A stretch of DNA of 64,000 nt. It comes from Parabacteroides timonensis (lineage in GTDB: Bacteria; Bacteroidota; Bacteroidia; Bacteroidales; Tannerellaceae). The notes beneath the pieces were generated by a model. It saw only the letters and a program-made list of their open reading frames with translations, had not been told where the DNA came from and made no database searches. Shown here in pieces: positions 44,561 to 52,774 of the stretch. The translations under genes were made by a program, and so were the position numbers. Within the stretch, counting starts at the first letter, position 1. Every line of letters begins with the position of its first letter. Location of the stretch: contig NZ_LT669941.1 of the NCBI RefSeq assembly GCF_900128505.1, positions 3,030,419 through 3,094,418 on the forward strand, in the 5' to 3' direction.

Positions 44561-45175
44561 TTAAAAGCGCCAGCCGAGATTAAACTGGAAGACACTGTTC
44601 AGGTAAGTTTTTCCATATGAATCCTTAAACGGATTAAGAAAACCGATTGTATAGCCGGCCGAAGCTAACAACCCGGAATCAAACTGATAGCCCAGACCAA
44701 CTCCCAGACCCAGATCAAACGTTTTCAATGTAGAAGCACCTTCAAACGGATCGACATCATCCCTTCCGAAGGCTTTCACTTTATTTGTCTCATGTACTTT
44801 AATACTAATTTGAGGACCGCCGAAGAGATACAAACCGCCTACATTCGAATACCATTTAGCATAAACCGGGATATTCAGATAGTCGGCTCCACAAGTCATG
44901 GTACCGTCCTGACTCTGACCATTTTCATCAGCTATAACAATATCTCCTTTTGCTCCCTGCATCGAATAATAAACTCCCGGCTCGAATGCAAACCTGGAAG
45001 TTAACAAGAATTCTCCAGAAAGACCGACATTAAGACCCGGACGAACTCCCATATCGTATAACCCCGTTATTGTTGACAGATTCAAACCGACTTTCGGTAT
45101 AAAATGGAATTCCTGAGCAAATCCATACACCACACCTAAGCAAGATAACAATAAGGCAAAAGCAATCTTCTTCAT
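44561..45175 (-). CDS. PorT-type outer-membrane beta-barrel protein (paralogue B)
   Basis: The 204-residue product has a signal peptide (MKKIAFALLLSCLGVVYGFAQ) and the same barrel strands as the 38482-39102 product: EFHFIPKVGLNLSTITG, VRPGLNVGLSGEFLLTSRFAFEPGVYYSMQGA, DYLNIPVYAKWYSNVGGLYLFGGPQISIKV and TFDLGLGVGLGYQFDSGLLASAGYTIGFLNPF, ending VFQFNLGWRF. The two are paralogues on the minus strand, bracketing the SusC/SusD operon. Terminal phenylalanine supports outer-membrane targeting. Ligand or partner unknown. Confidence 0.8.
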   Translation of the reverse strand: MKKIAFALLLSCLGVVYGFAQEFHFIPKVGLNLSTITGLYDMGVRPGLNVGLSGEFLLTSRFAFEPGVYYSMQGAKGDIVIADENGQSQDGTMTCGADYLNIPVYAKWYSNVGGLYLFGGPQISIKVHETNKVKAFGRDDVDPFEGASTLKTFDLGLGVGLGYQFDSGLLASAGYTIGFLNPFKDSYGKTYLNSVFQFNLGWRF

Positions 45176-45296
45176 TATTTTATTATTTAAAGTTTACTTT
45201 ATAACGCCGACTACACAGCTTTAGTATAAAAATGAAGCACAAATATATCCTACAAGCCTTGTAAAGAAACGGCTTACCGCATACACCCCCAAAAAA

Positions 45297-45335
45297 CAAA
45301 GAGAGTGAATTCCCGATTCAGAATCCACTCTCTTG
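45297..45335 (-). terminator. terminator of purL
   Basis: CAAAGAGAGTGaATTC (45297-45312) pairs with GAATcCACTCTCTTG (45321-45335) with one mismatch. The minus strand then runs TTTGTTTTTTGGGG, 28 bases past the purL stop. Confidence 0.8.
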
Positions 45336-45362
45336 TTTTCATATAAAGTATTTCTCTTTTTC

Positions 45363-48300
45363 TTACTTCTTGTTTTCTTCAATCCACTTGCGTGCATTTA
45401 CAAAACCTTCGATCCACGGAGTTACTTCGTCACCTTTACGGTCAGCAGGATAATAACCGCACTGCCATGGGAACAAAGCACGTTCCAGGTGAGGCATCAT
45501 AGCCATGTGACGTCCGTCGTGTGAGCAGACACCGGCAACCGACCAAGGCGAACCGTTCGGATTGGCAGGATAGCCTTCGTAGTTGTATTTAAGAGCAATA
45601 TGATATTCTTTCTCTTCGTACGGGAAGCTGAACTTTCCTTCTCCGTGTGTGATCCAGATACCCAGTTTCTGTCCGCTCATCGGACCGAACATCACTGAAT
45701 GGTTCTTCGGGATCTCTACAGAGATAAAGTTAGACTCCAGTTTGTGAGAGTCGTTATGCAACATCTTATGTTTCTTTTCGTGTTCCGGATAAACCACACC
45801 CAGTTCAGCCATCAGCTGGCAACCGTTACAGATACCCAGACTCAACGTATCGGGACGTGCATAGAAGTTATCCAATGCTTTCTTTGCCTTTTCGTTATAC
45901 AAGAAACCACCGGCCCATCCCTTGGCTGAACCTAAAACGTCGGAGTTGGAGAAACCACCGCAGAATACGATCATATTCACATCTTCCAGTGTTTCACGTC
46001 CCGAAGCCAGGTCGGTCATGTGAACGTCTTTCACGTCGAAACCGGCCAGATACAATGCGTAAGAGGTTTCACGTTCGCACTGGCAACCCTTTTCACGGAT
46101 CACGGCAGCACGGATACCGCTCTTACCTTTACGGTCGGCAGTCAGGCCGTAGTCAGCCAGCTTACCGGTGAAGTTCTTGCCGTATTTAAATTCCAGCGGC
46201 TGCATCTTATAGTTTTCGAAACGGTTGCCTGCGCATACACTACCGCTCTGCTTGATATCCAGTTTGTAAGACGATTCGTACCACACGTCACGCATATAGT
46301 CGATGCCGAAGTGATACTGAACACCGTCTTTTTCCACCAGGATATGACGCTCGGCAGTCGGCTTGGCGATGATAGCGAAACCGACACCGGCTTCTTCCAT
46401 CAGCTTTTCGAACGCCTTCTTGTCCTTCACCTGTACCAGGATACCCGGGTTTTCAGCGAACAGGATCTTCACGATGTCTGTTTCCGACAGTTTGTCCAGG
46501 TTGACTTCCAGACCGCCTTCAACGTTTGCAAAGCACATTTCAAGCATGGTAGTGATCATACCACCAGCCGAAATATCGTGTCCGGCAAGGATCAGATCTT
46601 TCTCGATCGCATCCTGCACGGCGTTGAACGCATCTGCGAAATATTCGCTATCCTTCACGGTCGGCACTTCATTACCCAGCTTGTTCAAAGCCTGCGCAAA
46701 AGCAGAACCGCCCAACTTCATCGTATCGAACGAGAAGTCTATATAATATATGTAAGAATTCTTTTCGTGAGCCAATACAGGAGAAACGATCTTGCGAATA
46801 TCGCTTACCTCAGCACCTGCCGAGATAATTACCGTACCCGGAGCGATCACCTTATCGTCGCCATACTTCTGCGTCATCGACAAAGAGTCTTTACCTGTCG
46901 GGATATTGATACCCAGTTCGCAGGCAAAATCAGAAGCAGCCTGAACAGCCGTGTACAGACGGGCGTCTTCTCCTTCGTTGCGGCACGGCCACATCCAGTT
47001 GGCACTCAAAGAAACACCGGTCAACTTATCTGCCAGCGGAGCGAATACGATATTCGTCAACGACTCGGCGATAGCCATTACCGAACCGGCAGCCGGATCG
47101 ACCAAAGCCACCTGCGGAGCATGACCGATGGAAGTAGCGATACCAGCCTTTCCGCGGTAATCCAATGCTACGGCACCTAGGTCACTCAACGGCAACTGCA
47201 ATTCACCCTGGCACTGCTGACGGGCAATCTTACCTGTCACAGAACGGTCTACCTTATTAGTCAACCAGTCTTTACATGCAACAGCTTCCAGTTGGAGTAC
47301 ATTCTCCAAGTAATGATGTATTTCTGAATCTTTATAAACCACCGGAGCATACGTTTCGCTCACCGTATGGTCTGTCATGATTGTTCTAGGCGGTTTACCG
47401 AACATATATTCCAGCTTGATGTCGATCGGTTTCACACCGTCGGCCTGCTCGAATACGAATTTCATATCGTTAGTCGTTTCACCTACTACATACATCGGAG
47501 AGCGTTCGCGGTCGGCAATGCGGCGTACGCGGGCAACGTCTTCTTCCTTCATCAGTAAGCCCATACGTTCCTGGCTCTCGTTTCCTACGATTTCCTTGGC
47601 AGAAAGCGTCGGGTCGCCAACAGGCAACTGGCTCATATCGATGTGTCCGCCGGTAGCTTCCACCAACTCAGACAGACAGTTCAGGTGACCGCCTGCACCG
47701 TGGTCGTGGATGGAGATTACCGGATTGTTGTCAGACTCGGCAATCGCACGGATCACGTTCGATACACGTTTCTGCATTTCCGGGTTGGCACGCTGTACGG
47801 CGTTCAACTCGATACCGCTGGTGTACTGTCCTGTATTTACAGAAGATACGGCACCACCGCCCATACCGATACGGTAGTTGTCACCACCCAGCAGTACGAC
47901 CTTTTCACCCGGCTGAGGATCACCCTTCAAAGCATCGCGCATATTGGCATAACCAACACCACCTGCCAGCATGATCACTTTATCGTAAGCATATTTCTTA
48001 TTATTCTCTTCGTGTTCGAAAGTCAGTACCGAACCGCAGATCAGCGGCTGGCCGAACTTGTTACCGAAATCAGAAGCACCGTTGGAAGCCTTGATCAGAA
48101 TCTGCTCCGGTGTCTGGTACAACCAGGGGCGCGGGTCCAGTATCTTCTCCCATTCACGGGCACCTTCCGTACGCGGATAAGCAGTCATGTAAACGGCTGT
48201 ACCTGCGATAGGCAAAGAAGCTTTACCTCCGCCCAGACGGTCACGGATCTCACCACCTGAACCGGTAGCAGCACCGTTGAACGGCTCTACCGTTGTCGGG

Positions 48301-49052
48301 AAGTTATGTGTTTCAGCTTTCAGGGAAATAACCGATTTAATTTCCTTTGTTTCATAGAAATCAGGCTGATCGCCGCTTGCCGGAGCAAACTGTTCGATCA
48401 CCGGACCTTCGTTGAAAGCCACATTATCTTTATAAGCAGAAACCAGTTTGTTCGGGTTTTCTGCCGATGTTTTCTTGATCAGGTTAAAGAGAGAGCTTTC
48501 TTTCTCTTCTCCGTCGATAACGAATGTACCGCCGAAGATCTTGTGACGGCAGTGTTCCGAGTTTACCTGTGCAAAACCGTACACTTCGCTGTCGGTCAGC
48601 TTACGTTCCAGCTTCTGGCTCACTTCGTTCAGGTAAGACACCTCTTCAGCACTCAGCGCCAGCCCTTCCTGTTGGTTGTAAGCTGCAATATCTTCGATAT
48701 AAACAATCGGATCCGGTTGTTTACTGATCGTGAAGATATCCTGGTTCAGTCCGTTGTAAATGCGTTGCAGCATCGGGTCGTGGTCTGCCTCACCGGAAGA
48801 TACAGGGAAGTATTCTTCGATACGTGAGATACCGCTCAATCCCATGTTCTGGGTGATTTCCACGGCATTAGTACTCCACGGGGTAATCATTTCCCGGCGA
48901 GGACCAACATACCAGCCATCCAATGTTTCCGATTGAACGGGAGTTGCTTCACTAAACAACCAAACGAGCTTTTGAACATCTTCAGGAGAGAAAGCATGTG
49001 CCGCCTCAACAGCCAGCACCGTCTTTGTTGGAGATTGAAAGAATAGAATCAT
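45363..49052 (-). CDS. purL: phosphoribosylformylglycinamidine synthase
   Basis: The 1229-residue product is the single-chain PurL type, fusing the N-terminal ATPase/synthetase domains to a C-terminal glutamine amidotransferase. Motifs include VEAAHAFSPEDVQKLVWLF at the start, LSAEEVSYLNEVSQKLERKLTDSEVYGFAQVNSEHCRHKIF, SLKAETHNFPTTVEPFNGAATGSGGEIRDRLGGGK, DHGAGGHLNCLSELVEATGG and the amidotransferase core FCGGFSNSDVLGSAKGWAGGFL with nucleophile GICNGCQL. It catalyses the ATP-dependent conversion of FGAR to FGAM in purine synthesis. Full length for the family. It lies alone, with a TATCTTTG promoter box and a leader of about 80 bases able to fold into short hairpins. Confidence 0.97.
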   Translation of the reverse strand: MILFFQSPTKTVLAVEAAHAFSPEDVQKLVWLFSEATPVQSETLDGWYVGPRREMITPWSTNAVEITQNMGLSGISRIEEYFPVSSGEADHDPMLQRIYNGLNQDIFTISKQPDPIVYIEDIAAYNQQEGLALSAEEVSYLNEVSQKLERKLTDSEVYGFAQVNSEHCRHKIFGGTFVIDGEEKESSLFNLIKKTSAENPNKLVSAYKDNVAFNEGPVIEQFAPASGDQPDFYETKEIKSVISLKAETHNFPTTVEPFNGAATGSGGEIRDRLGGGKASLPIAGTAVYMTAYPRTEGAREWEKILDPRPWLYQTPEQILIKASNGASDFGNKFGQPLICGSVLTFEHEENNKKYAYDKVIMLAGGVGYANMRDALKGDPQPGEKVVLLGGDNYRIGMGGGAVSSVNTGQYTSGIELNAVQRANPEMQKRVSNVIRAIAESDNNPVISIHDHGAGGHLNCLSELVEATGGHIDMSQLPVGDPTLSAKEIVGNESQERMGLLMKEEDVARVRRIADRERSPMYVVGETTNDMKFVFEQADGVKPIDIKLEYMFGKPPRTIMTDHTVSETYAPVVYKDSEIHHYLENVLQLEAVACKDWLTNKVDRSVTGKIARQQCQGELQLPLSDLGAVALDYRGKAGIATSIGHAPQVALVDPAAGSVMAIAESLTNIVFAPLADKLTGVSLSANWMWPCRNEGEDARLYTAVQAASDFACELGINIPTGKDSLSMTQKYGDDKVIAPGTVIISAGAEVSDIRKIVSPVLAHEKNSYIYYIDFSFDTMKLGGSAFAQALNKLGNEVPTVKDSEYFADAFNAVQDAIEKDLILAGHDISAGGMITTMLEMCFANVEGGLEVNLDKLSETDIVKILFAENPGILVQVKDKKAFEKLMEEAGVGFAIIAKPTAERHILVEKDGVQYHFGIDYMRDVWYESSYKLDIKQSGSVCAGNRFENYKMQPLEFKYGKNFTGKLADYGLTADRKGKSGIRAAVIREKGCQCERETSYALYLAGFDVKDVHMTDLASGRETLEDVNMIVFCGGFSNSDVLGSAKGWAGGFLYNEKAKKALDNFYARPDTLSLGICNGCQLMAELGVVYPEHEKKHKMLHNDSHKLESNFISVEIPKNHSVMFGPMSGQKLGIWITHGEGKFSFPYEEKEYHIALKYNYEGYPANPNGSPWSVAGVCSHDGRHMAMMPHLERALFPWQCGYYPADRKGDEVTPWIEGFVNARKWIEENKK

Positions 49053-49141
49053 ATCGTCGATTTATTAAGATATTCTTTGTGTGCGACGGATTTCCGTCCG
49101 TTCTGTAATCAGCTGGGGTATACCCTCTCGCTTACAGGGTG

Positions 49142-49149
49142 CAAAGATA
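49142..49149 (-). promoter_or_regulatory. candidate purL -7 box and structured leader
   Basis: The minus strand reads TATCTTTG about 90 bases before the purL start. Between them the leader can form ACCC...GGGT and GACGG-AAAT-CCGTC hairpins. I cannot match these to a known purine-responsive RNA. Confidence 0.5.
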
Positions 49150-49301
49150 CAAAATAAGTGGCAGATAAAAGGCAAGCAGACTTACCTTTTTAATATCTAA
49201 GTAAACCTCTTCGCCGTTATCCCGGAGAAAACTCCGCTCATCCGTATCTTCTTTGAAACAGTCCGGCATGTTTCCGTAATTTGTTGCCGAAGCAATCTAT
49301 T

Positions 49302-49403
49302 GCCGACACTGTCGACAATATTGTCGAGAGCGTCAGCAATATTGTCGACAACGTCGGCAAAGCTTTCGACAGTGTCGGCAAAGCTTTCGAGGGCGTCGGC
49401 AAC
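49302..49403 (+). repeat. array of TCGRC-N6-KTCGA palindromes at exact 21-bp spacing
   Basis: Four 16-bp units lie at 49312-49327 (TCGACAATATTGTCGA, a perfect palindrome), 49333-49348, 49354-49369 and 49375-49390, exactly 21 bases apart. The middle six bases are AATATT or AAAGCT. The half-site matches the array at 13764-13849. Because 21 is seven codons, the plus strand is also open here as a heptad-like peptide (VDNIVES, VSNIVDN, VGKAFDS, VGKAFEG), from a possible TTG start at 49284 to a TAG at 49431; a tiny protein cannot be excluded. The rest of the 665-base gap between purL and the sulfatase gene shows no gene. Confidence 0.8.
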
Positions 49404-49717
49404 AGATTAGATGTAGAGGCAATTCCACTTTAGAGCATAGAAAACAAGAGGTTCTCCCTGATGTTTTCAAGTATGATTCAGCAAAAGGAATCCATACAGG
49501 ATATAAGTACCCCAAAACACCTCCCATATATAAGAGAAACATCTTAAAAAAGCAGTTTTAATCAAACTTATTCTTTTTAATAAAGAACGATCTGTATATT
49601 TGTATCCTATTTATAAACGACAATAAATCTATCTATTCAAACAGAAAGATTGCTATAAAAAAATGCGGACCTTTAGTTCCAAATAAAATTATCATAAATC
49701 AATAGACTAAAAATATC

Positions 49718-51259
49718 ATGAAATCAAATGTACTAATCGGTCTCGGACTAGGAGCATTCCTTGTCTCCCCGACCACCTCACATGCTCAAAAGGCAAAAGA
49801 GACAAAAACTCCGAATGTCATTTTCATCTACGCTGACGACCTGGGTTATGGCGACCTGGAATGTTACGGTGCAACGAAAGTGAAAACACCTAACGTGAAC
49901 AAACTGGCAGATACCGGTATTCGCTTTATGAATGCCCATGCCACAGCATCTACCAGTACACCATCGCGCTACTCGATGCTGACAGGAGAATATGCATGGC
50001 GTCATCCGGGAACAGATATTGCAGCCGGAAATGCCGGAATGATCATCCGTCCCGAACGTTATACAATAGCTGATATGTTCAAAAACTCAGGATATACCAC
50101 TGCCGCTCTCGGTAAATGGCATCTGGGATTAGGAGACAAAGATGGTGAACAGGATTGGAATGCTCCTCTCCCTACAGCCTTGGGCGACCTGGGATTTGAT
50201 TATTCCTATATTATGGCAGCAACAGCCGACCGCGTTCCTTGTGTTTTTATAGAAAATGGAAAAGTTGCCAATTATGACCCTTCCGCTCCGATAGAAGTGG
50301 ACTATCAAAAACCGTTTGAAGGCGAACCGCTCGGTAAAGATCATCCTGAACTACTCTATAACCTGAAACATAGTCACGGTCACGACATGGCTATCGTAAA
50401 CGGTATCGGCCGTATCGGCTATATGAAAGGTGGTGGTAAAGCACTCTGGAAAGATGAGAACCTGGCAGACTCCATTACAGTCCATGCCATCAACTTCATC
50501 AAAGAAAATAAAGAGAAGCCGTTCTTCATGTATTTTGCTACAAATGATGTACATGTTCCCCGCTTCCCTCACGAACGTTTCCGCGGTAAAAACGAGATGG
50601 GATTAAGAGGGGATGCTATCGTACAATTCGACTGGAGTGTCGGTCAGATCATGAACACTCTGAAAGAACTGGGATTAGATGAAAACACATTAATCATCCT
50701 ATCCAGCGACAATGGTCCGGTATTGGATGACGGTTACGACGATCGTGCTATCGAACTGGCAGGCGACCATAAACCGGGCGGTCCTCTTCGTGGAGGGAAA
50801 TACAGTGCATTCGAAGCCGGAACCCGTATCCCGGCTATTGTCAACTGGCCGAAAGGAATAAAGAAAGCACAGGTGTCCGATGTATTGGTTTCACAAATCG
50901 ACTGGTTCCGCTCACTGGGTTCCCTGATCGGAGCCACGCTACCGAAAGGATCAGCTCCCGACAGCTACGACCGTCTGGGCAACTGGTTAGGAACAGACAA
51001 CACAGACCGTCCCTGGGTAATCGAACAGGCAAACGACCATACACTTTCCGTTCGTACAAAAGACTGGAAATATATTGAATCGAGCGATAGTCCTTCCATG
51101 ATACAATGGGGGCCAAAAATAGAAACCGGTTATCAAAAGGCTCCATCCCTGTACGATATGCGCAAAGTAAACGAACAGGAAAATGAAGCAGAGAAACATC
51201 CTGAGATTGTATACAAATTACAGGAAATACTGAAAGATGTACGCAATAGAAAATTGTAA
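49718..51259 (+). CDS. serine-type arylsulfatase, secreted
   Basis: The 513-residue product has a signal peptide (MKSNVLIGLGLGAFLVSPTTSHAQ), a metal-binding DD pair at D40-D41 (IYADDLGYGDL), and the sulfatase motif S80-T-P-S-R (STSTPSRYSMLTG). The active residue is serine, so maturation to formylglycine requires a radical-SAM anSME-type enzyme, as in other Bacteroidales. Later motifs GKWHLG, FFMYFATNDVHVPRFP, ILSSDNGP and GGKYSAFEAGTRIP complete the sulfatase core. It would remove sulfate esters, probably from host glycans or glycosaminoglycans, in the periplasm. It is a lone gene, preceded by the 21-bp palindrome array 300 bases upstream. Confidence 0.92.
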   Translation: MKSNVLIGLGLGAFLVSPTTSHAQKAKETKTPNVIFIYADDLGYGDLECYGATKVKTPNVNKLADTGIRFMNAHATASTSTPSRYSMLTGEYAWRHPGTDIAAGNAGMIIRPERYTIADMFKNSGYTTAALGKWHLGLGDKDGEQDWNAPLPTALGDLGFDYSYIMAATADRVPCVFIENGKVANYDPSAPIEVDYQKPFEGEPLGKDHPELLYNLKHSHGHDMAIVNGIGRIGYMKGGGKALWKDENLADSITVHAINFIKENKEKPFFMYFATNDVHVPRFPHERFRGKNEMGLRGDAIVQFDWSVGQIMNTLKELGLDENTLIILSSDNGPVLDDGYDDRAIELAGDHKPGGPLRGGKYSAFEAGTRIPAIVNWPKGIKKAQVSDVLVSQIDWFRSLGSLIGATLPKGSAPDSYDRLGNWLGTDNTDRPWVIEQANDHTLSVRTKDWKYIESSDSPSMIQWGPKIETGYQKAPSLYDMRKVNEQENEAEKHPEIVYKLQEILKDVRNRKL

Positions 51260-51327
51260 ACAGTAGAGATCTTATTCAATATCAATGGCCTGGAGCAAAA
51301 GTTCCAGGCCATTTTTATGTTTTTACC

Positions 51328-51358
51328 TTTTTTTATCAGGGAATAGACATTATCTTTG
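51328..51358 (+). promoter_or_regulatory. promoter of LysE-family gene
   Basis: TTTT at 51328-51331, 19 bases, then TATCTTTG at 51351-51358: the -7 box is exact and the -33 box partial. It gives a 22-base leader before ATG 51388. Confidence 0.65.
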
Positions 51359-51387
51359 CAAACTATTGGGCAGAAAATAAAAGGATA

Positions 51388-52047
51388 ATGCTGGGACTTA
51401 TTAGTAAAGGAATTGTGATAGGCATACTCGTATCGGCTCCGATGGGACCGATAGGTATGTTGTGTATACAAAGAACATTGAACAAAGGACGTTGGCACGG
51501 TTTCATTACCGGCCTGGGAGCAGCCTTATCGGATGTAATATATGCCACTCTCACGTGTCTGGGAATGGGAGTCGTCGTTAATTTCGTGGAAGCCAACCAG
51601 GCCCCTCTCCAGTTAATGGGGAGCATTGTCTTAGGTCTTTTCGGTTACTATATATACCAAACCAATCCTGTAAAAAACTTAAAAAAGCAACGTGAAAAAA
51701 AGTTATCGTTCACACAGGATTTTATTACAGCTTTTCTTCTTACCTTTAGCAACGTTTTAATCGTGCTTCTGTATATAGGTCTATTTGCACGCTTTGGATT
51801 TGTGTTGCCGGATCATTCCGTCTGGATGTTGTTAGCAGGGATCGCATGTATTGGTTTAGGTGCCGTTCTATGGTGGTTCGGTATCACATATATAGTTGCT
51901 AAATTAAAAAAGTGGTTTAATGTACGAGGAATATGGTTGTTAAATCGGATTGTAGGTACAGTCATTATTATTTTGGCTATTGTAGGAGTATTATCAGTTC
52001 TCCTTACCTCATATTTCCATTTGCCATTGCTCCAAATCTATAATTAA
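51388..52047 (+). CDS. LysE/RhtB-family exporter
   Basis: The 219-residue product is an integral membrane protein with about six hydrophobic segments. The first has the LysE signature GIVIGILVSAPMGPIGMLCIQRTLNKGRWHGFITGLGAALSDVIYATL, with the conserved P-x-G-P and G-x-x-S/A-A-L-x-D motifs. LysE-type proteins export amino acids or small metabolites. The substrate is not predictable. It is followed by a carbohydrate-binding-like gene with a one-base gap, so they are translated from the same mRNA. Confidence 0.85.
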   Translation: MLGLISKGIVIGILVSAPMGPIGMLCIQRTLNKGRWHGFITGLGAALSDVIYATLTCLGMGVVVNFVEANQAPLQLMGSIVLGLFGYYIYQTNPVKNLKKQREKKLSFTQDFITAFLLTFSNVLIVLLYIGLFARFGFVLPDHSVWMLLAGIACIGLGAVLWWFGITYIVAKLKKWFNVRGIWLLNRIVGTVIIILAIVGVLSVLLTSYFHLPLLQIYN

Positions 52048-52048
52048 C

Positions 52049-52690
52049 ATGAAGAAGCTTAAAGTTCCGTATTTAGTAACACTGGATGTTTTGGATTTAT
52101 CATCCGCAGGATATTTGCTGGAAAGCAAAGCGCACAGAGAGTATATCGATGTAATCAACTGGAAGGAATATCCTTACAAACCGATTGTTGCATTTGATAT
52201 TGCACGATCAGATATCAATTTATACATACGCTATTTTGTAAAAGGTAATTCATTAAAAGCACTTCATAATGCGGATGGCTCACCTGTTTACACCGATAGT
52301 TGTGTAGAGTTTTTTATGAAGACAGTAGAAGATCACAACTACATGAATTTCGAATTCAACTGTATCGGAACCTGTGATGCAGCCCGCCGGCAGTCACGGG
52401 AGATCAAACGATCATTGACCACTGACGAATATGCTTCTATCCGCAGGTATTCATCACTGGAAAATAAACCATTCACCGAAAAGCTGGGAGTACACTCCTG
52501 GGAGTTGGTTGTAGCCATCCCATTCCAATTAATGGGACTCGATCCGGAAAATCTGCCGGAAAAGATACTTGGCAATTTTTACAAATGTGCCGATGATACA
52601 GAGTTTCCCCATTACGTGAGCTGGAATCCTATCGATGTTCCGGCACCGGACTTCCATCGTCCCGAGTTCTTTGGAGAGATCTATTTATAA
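52049..52690 (+). CDS. CBM9-like carbohydrate-binding protein
   Basis: The 213-residue product has no clear signal peptide and a CBM9-like sandwich: INWKEYPYKPIVAFDIARSDINLYIRYFVKGNSLKALHNADGSPVYTDSCVEFFMKTVED, NYMNFEFNCIGTCDAARRQSRE, and HSWELVVAIPFQLMGLD. The 'V-Y-T-D-S-C-V-E-F-F' and 'NFEFNCIGTC' stretches match the CBM9-like family seen in Bacteroidales. It is translated with the LysE-type gene upstream (one base between). A binding role is inferred from the family; no catalytic residues are apparent. Confidence 0.8.
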   Translation: MKKLKVPYLVTLDVLDLSSAGYLLESKAHREYIDVINWKEYPYKPIVAFDIARSDINLYIRYFVKGNSLKALHNADGSPVYTDSCVEFFMKTVEDHNYMNFEFNCIGTCDAARRQSREIKRSLTTDEYASIRRYSSLENKPFTEKLGVHSWELVVAIPFQLMGLDPENLPEKILGNFYKCADDTEFPHYVSWNPIDVPAPDFHRPEFFGEIYL

Positions 52691-52713
52691 AACAAACTCT
52701 GATTAAAAATAAA

Positions 52714-52755
52714 AAATACCGGAGAACGGCAGCTGATTGCCATTCTCCGGTATTT
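52714..52755. terminator. bidirectional terminator between convergent genes
   Basis: AAATACCGGAGAA at 52714-52726 pairs with TTCTCCGGTATTT at 52743-52755, followed by a T-run; the minus strand also has TTTTTATTTTT. It ends the LysE/CBM9 operon and the leftward TlpA-type gene. Confidence 0.9.
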
Positions 52756-52774
52756 TTTTATTTTCTCTTATTGT

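Noticed and set aside
46020..47180. Long plus-strand frame of 386 codons inside purL
   Set aside because: It is antisense to the conserved PurL frame and has no recognised domain.
49053..49141. Purine riboswitch upstream of purL
   Set aside because: The leader forms only short hairpins and lacks a recognisable purine aptamer core; kept only as a structured-leader note.
49302..49403. CRISPR-like repeat array
   Set aside because: The units are only 21 bp, without unique spacers of 25-40 bp, and no cas genes are present.
49333..49542. Leftward 69-codon frame with Cys/Arg-rich C-terminal repeats
   Set aside because: Its repetitive Arg/Cys end is the reverse reading of the palindrome array and its composition is unlike a real protein.
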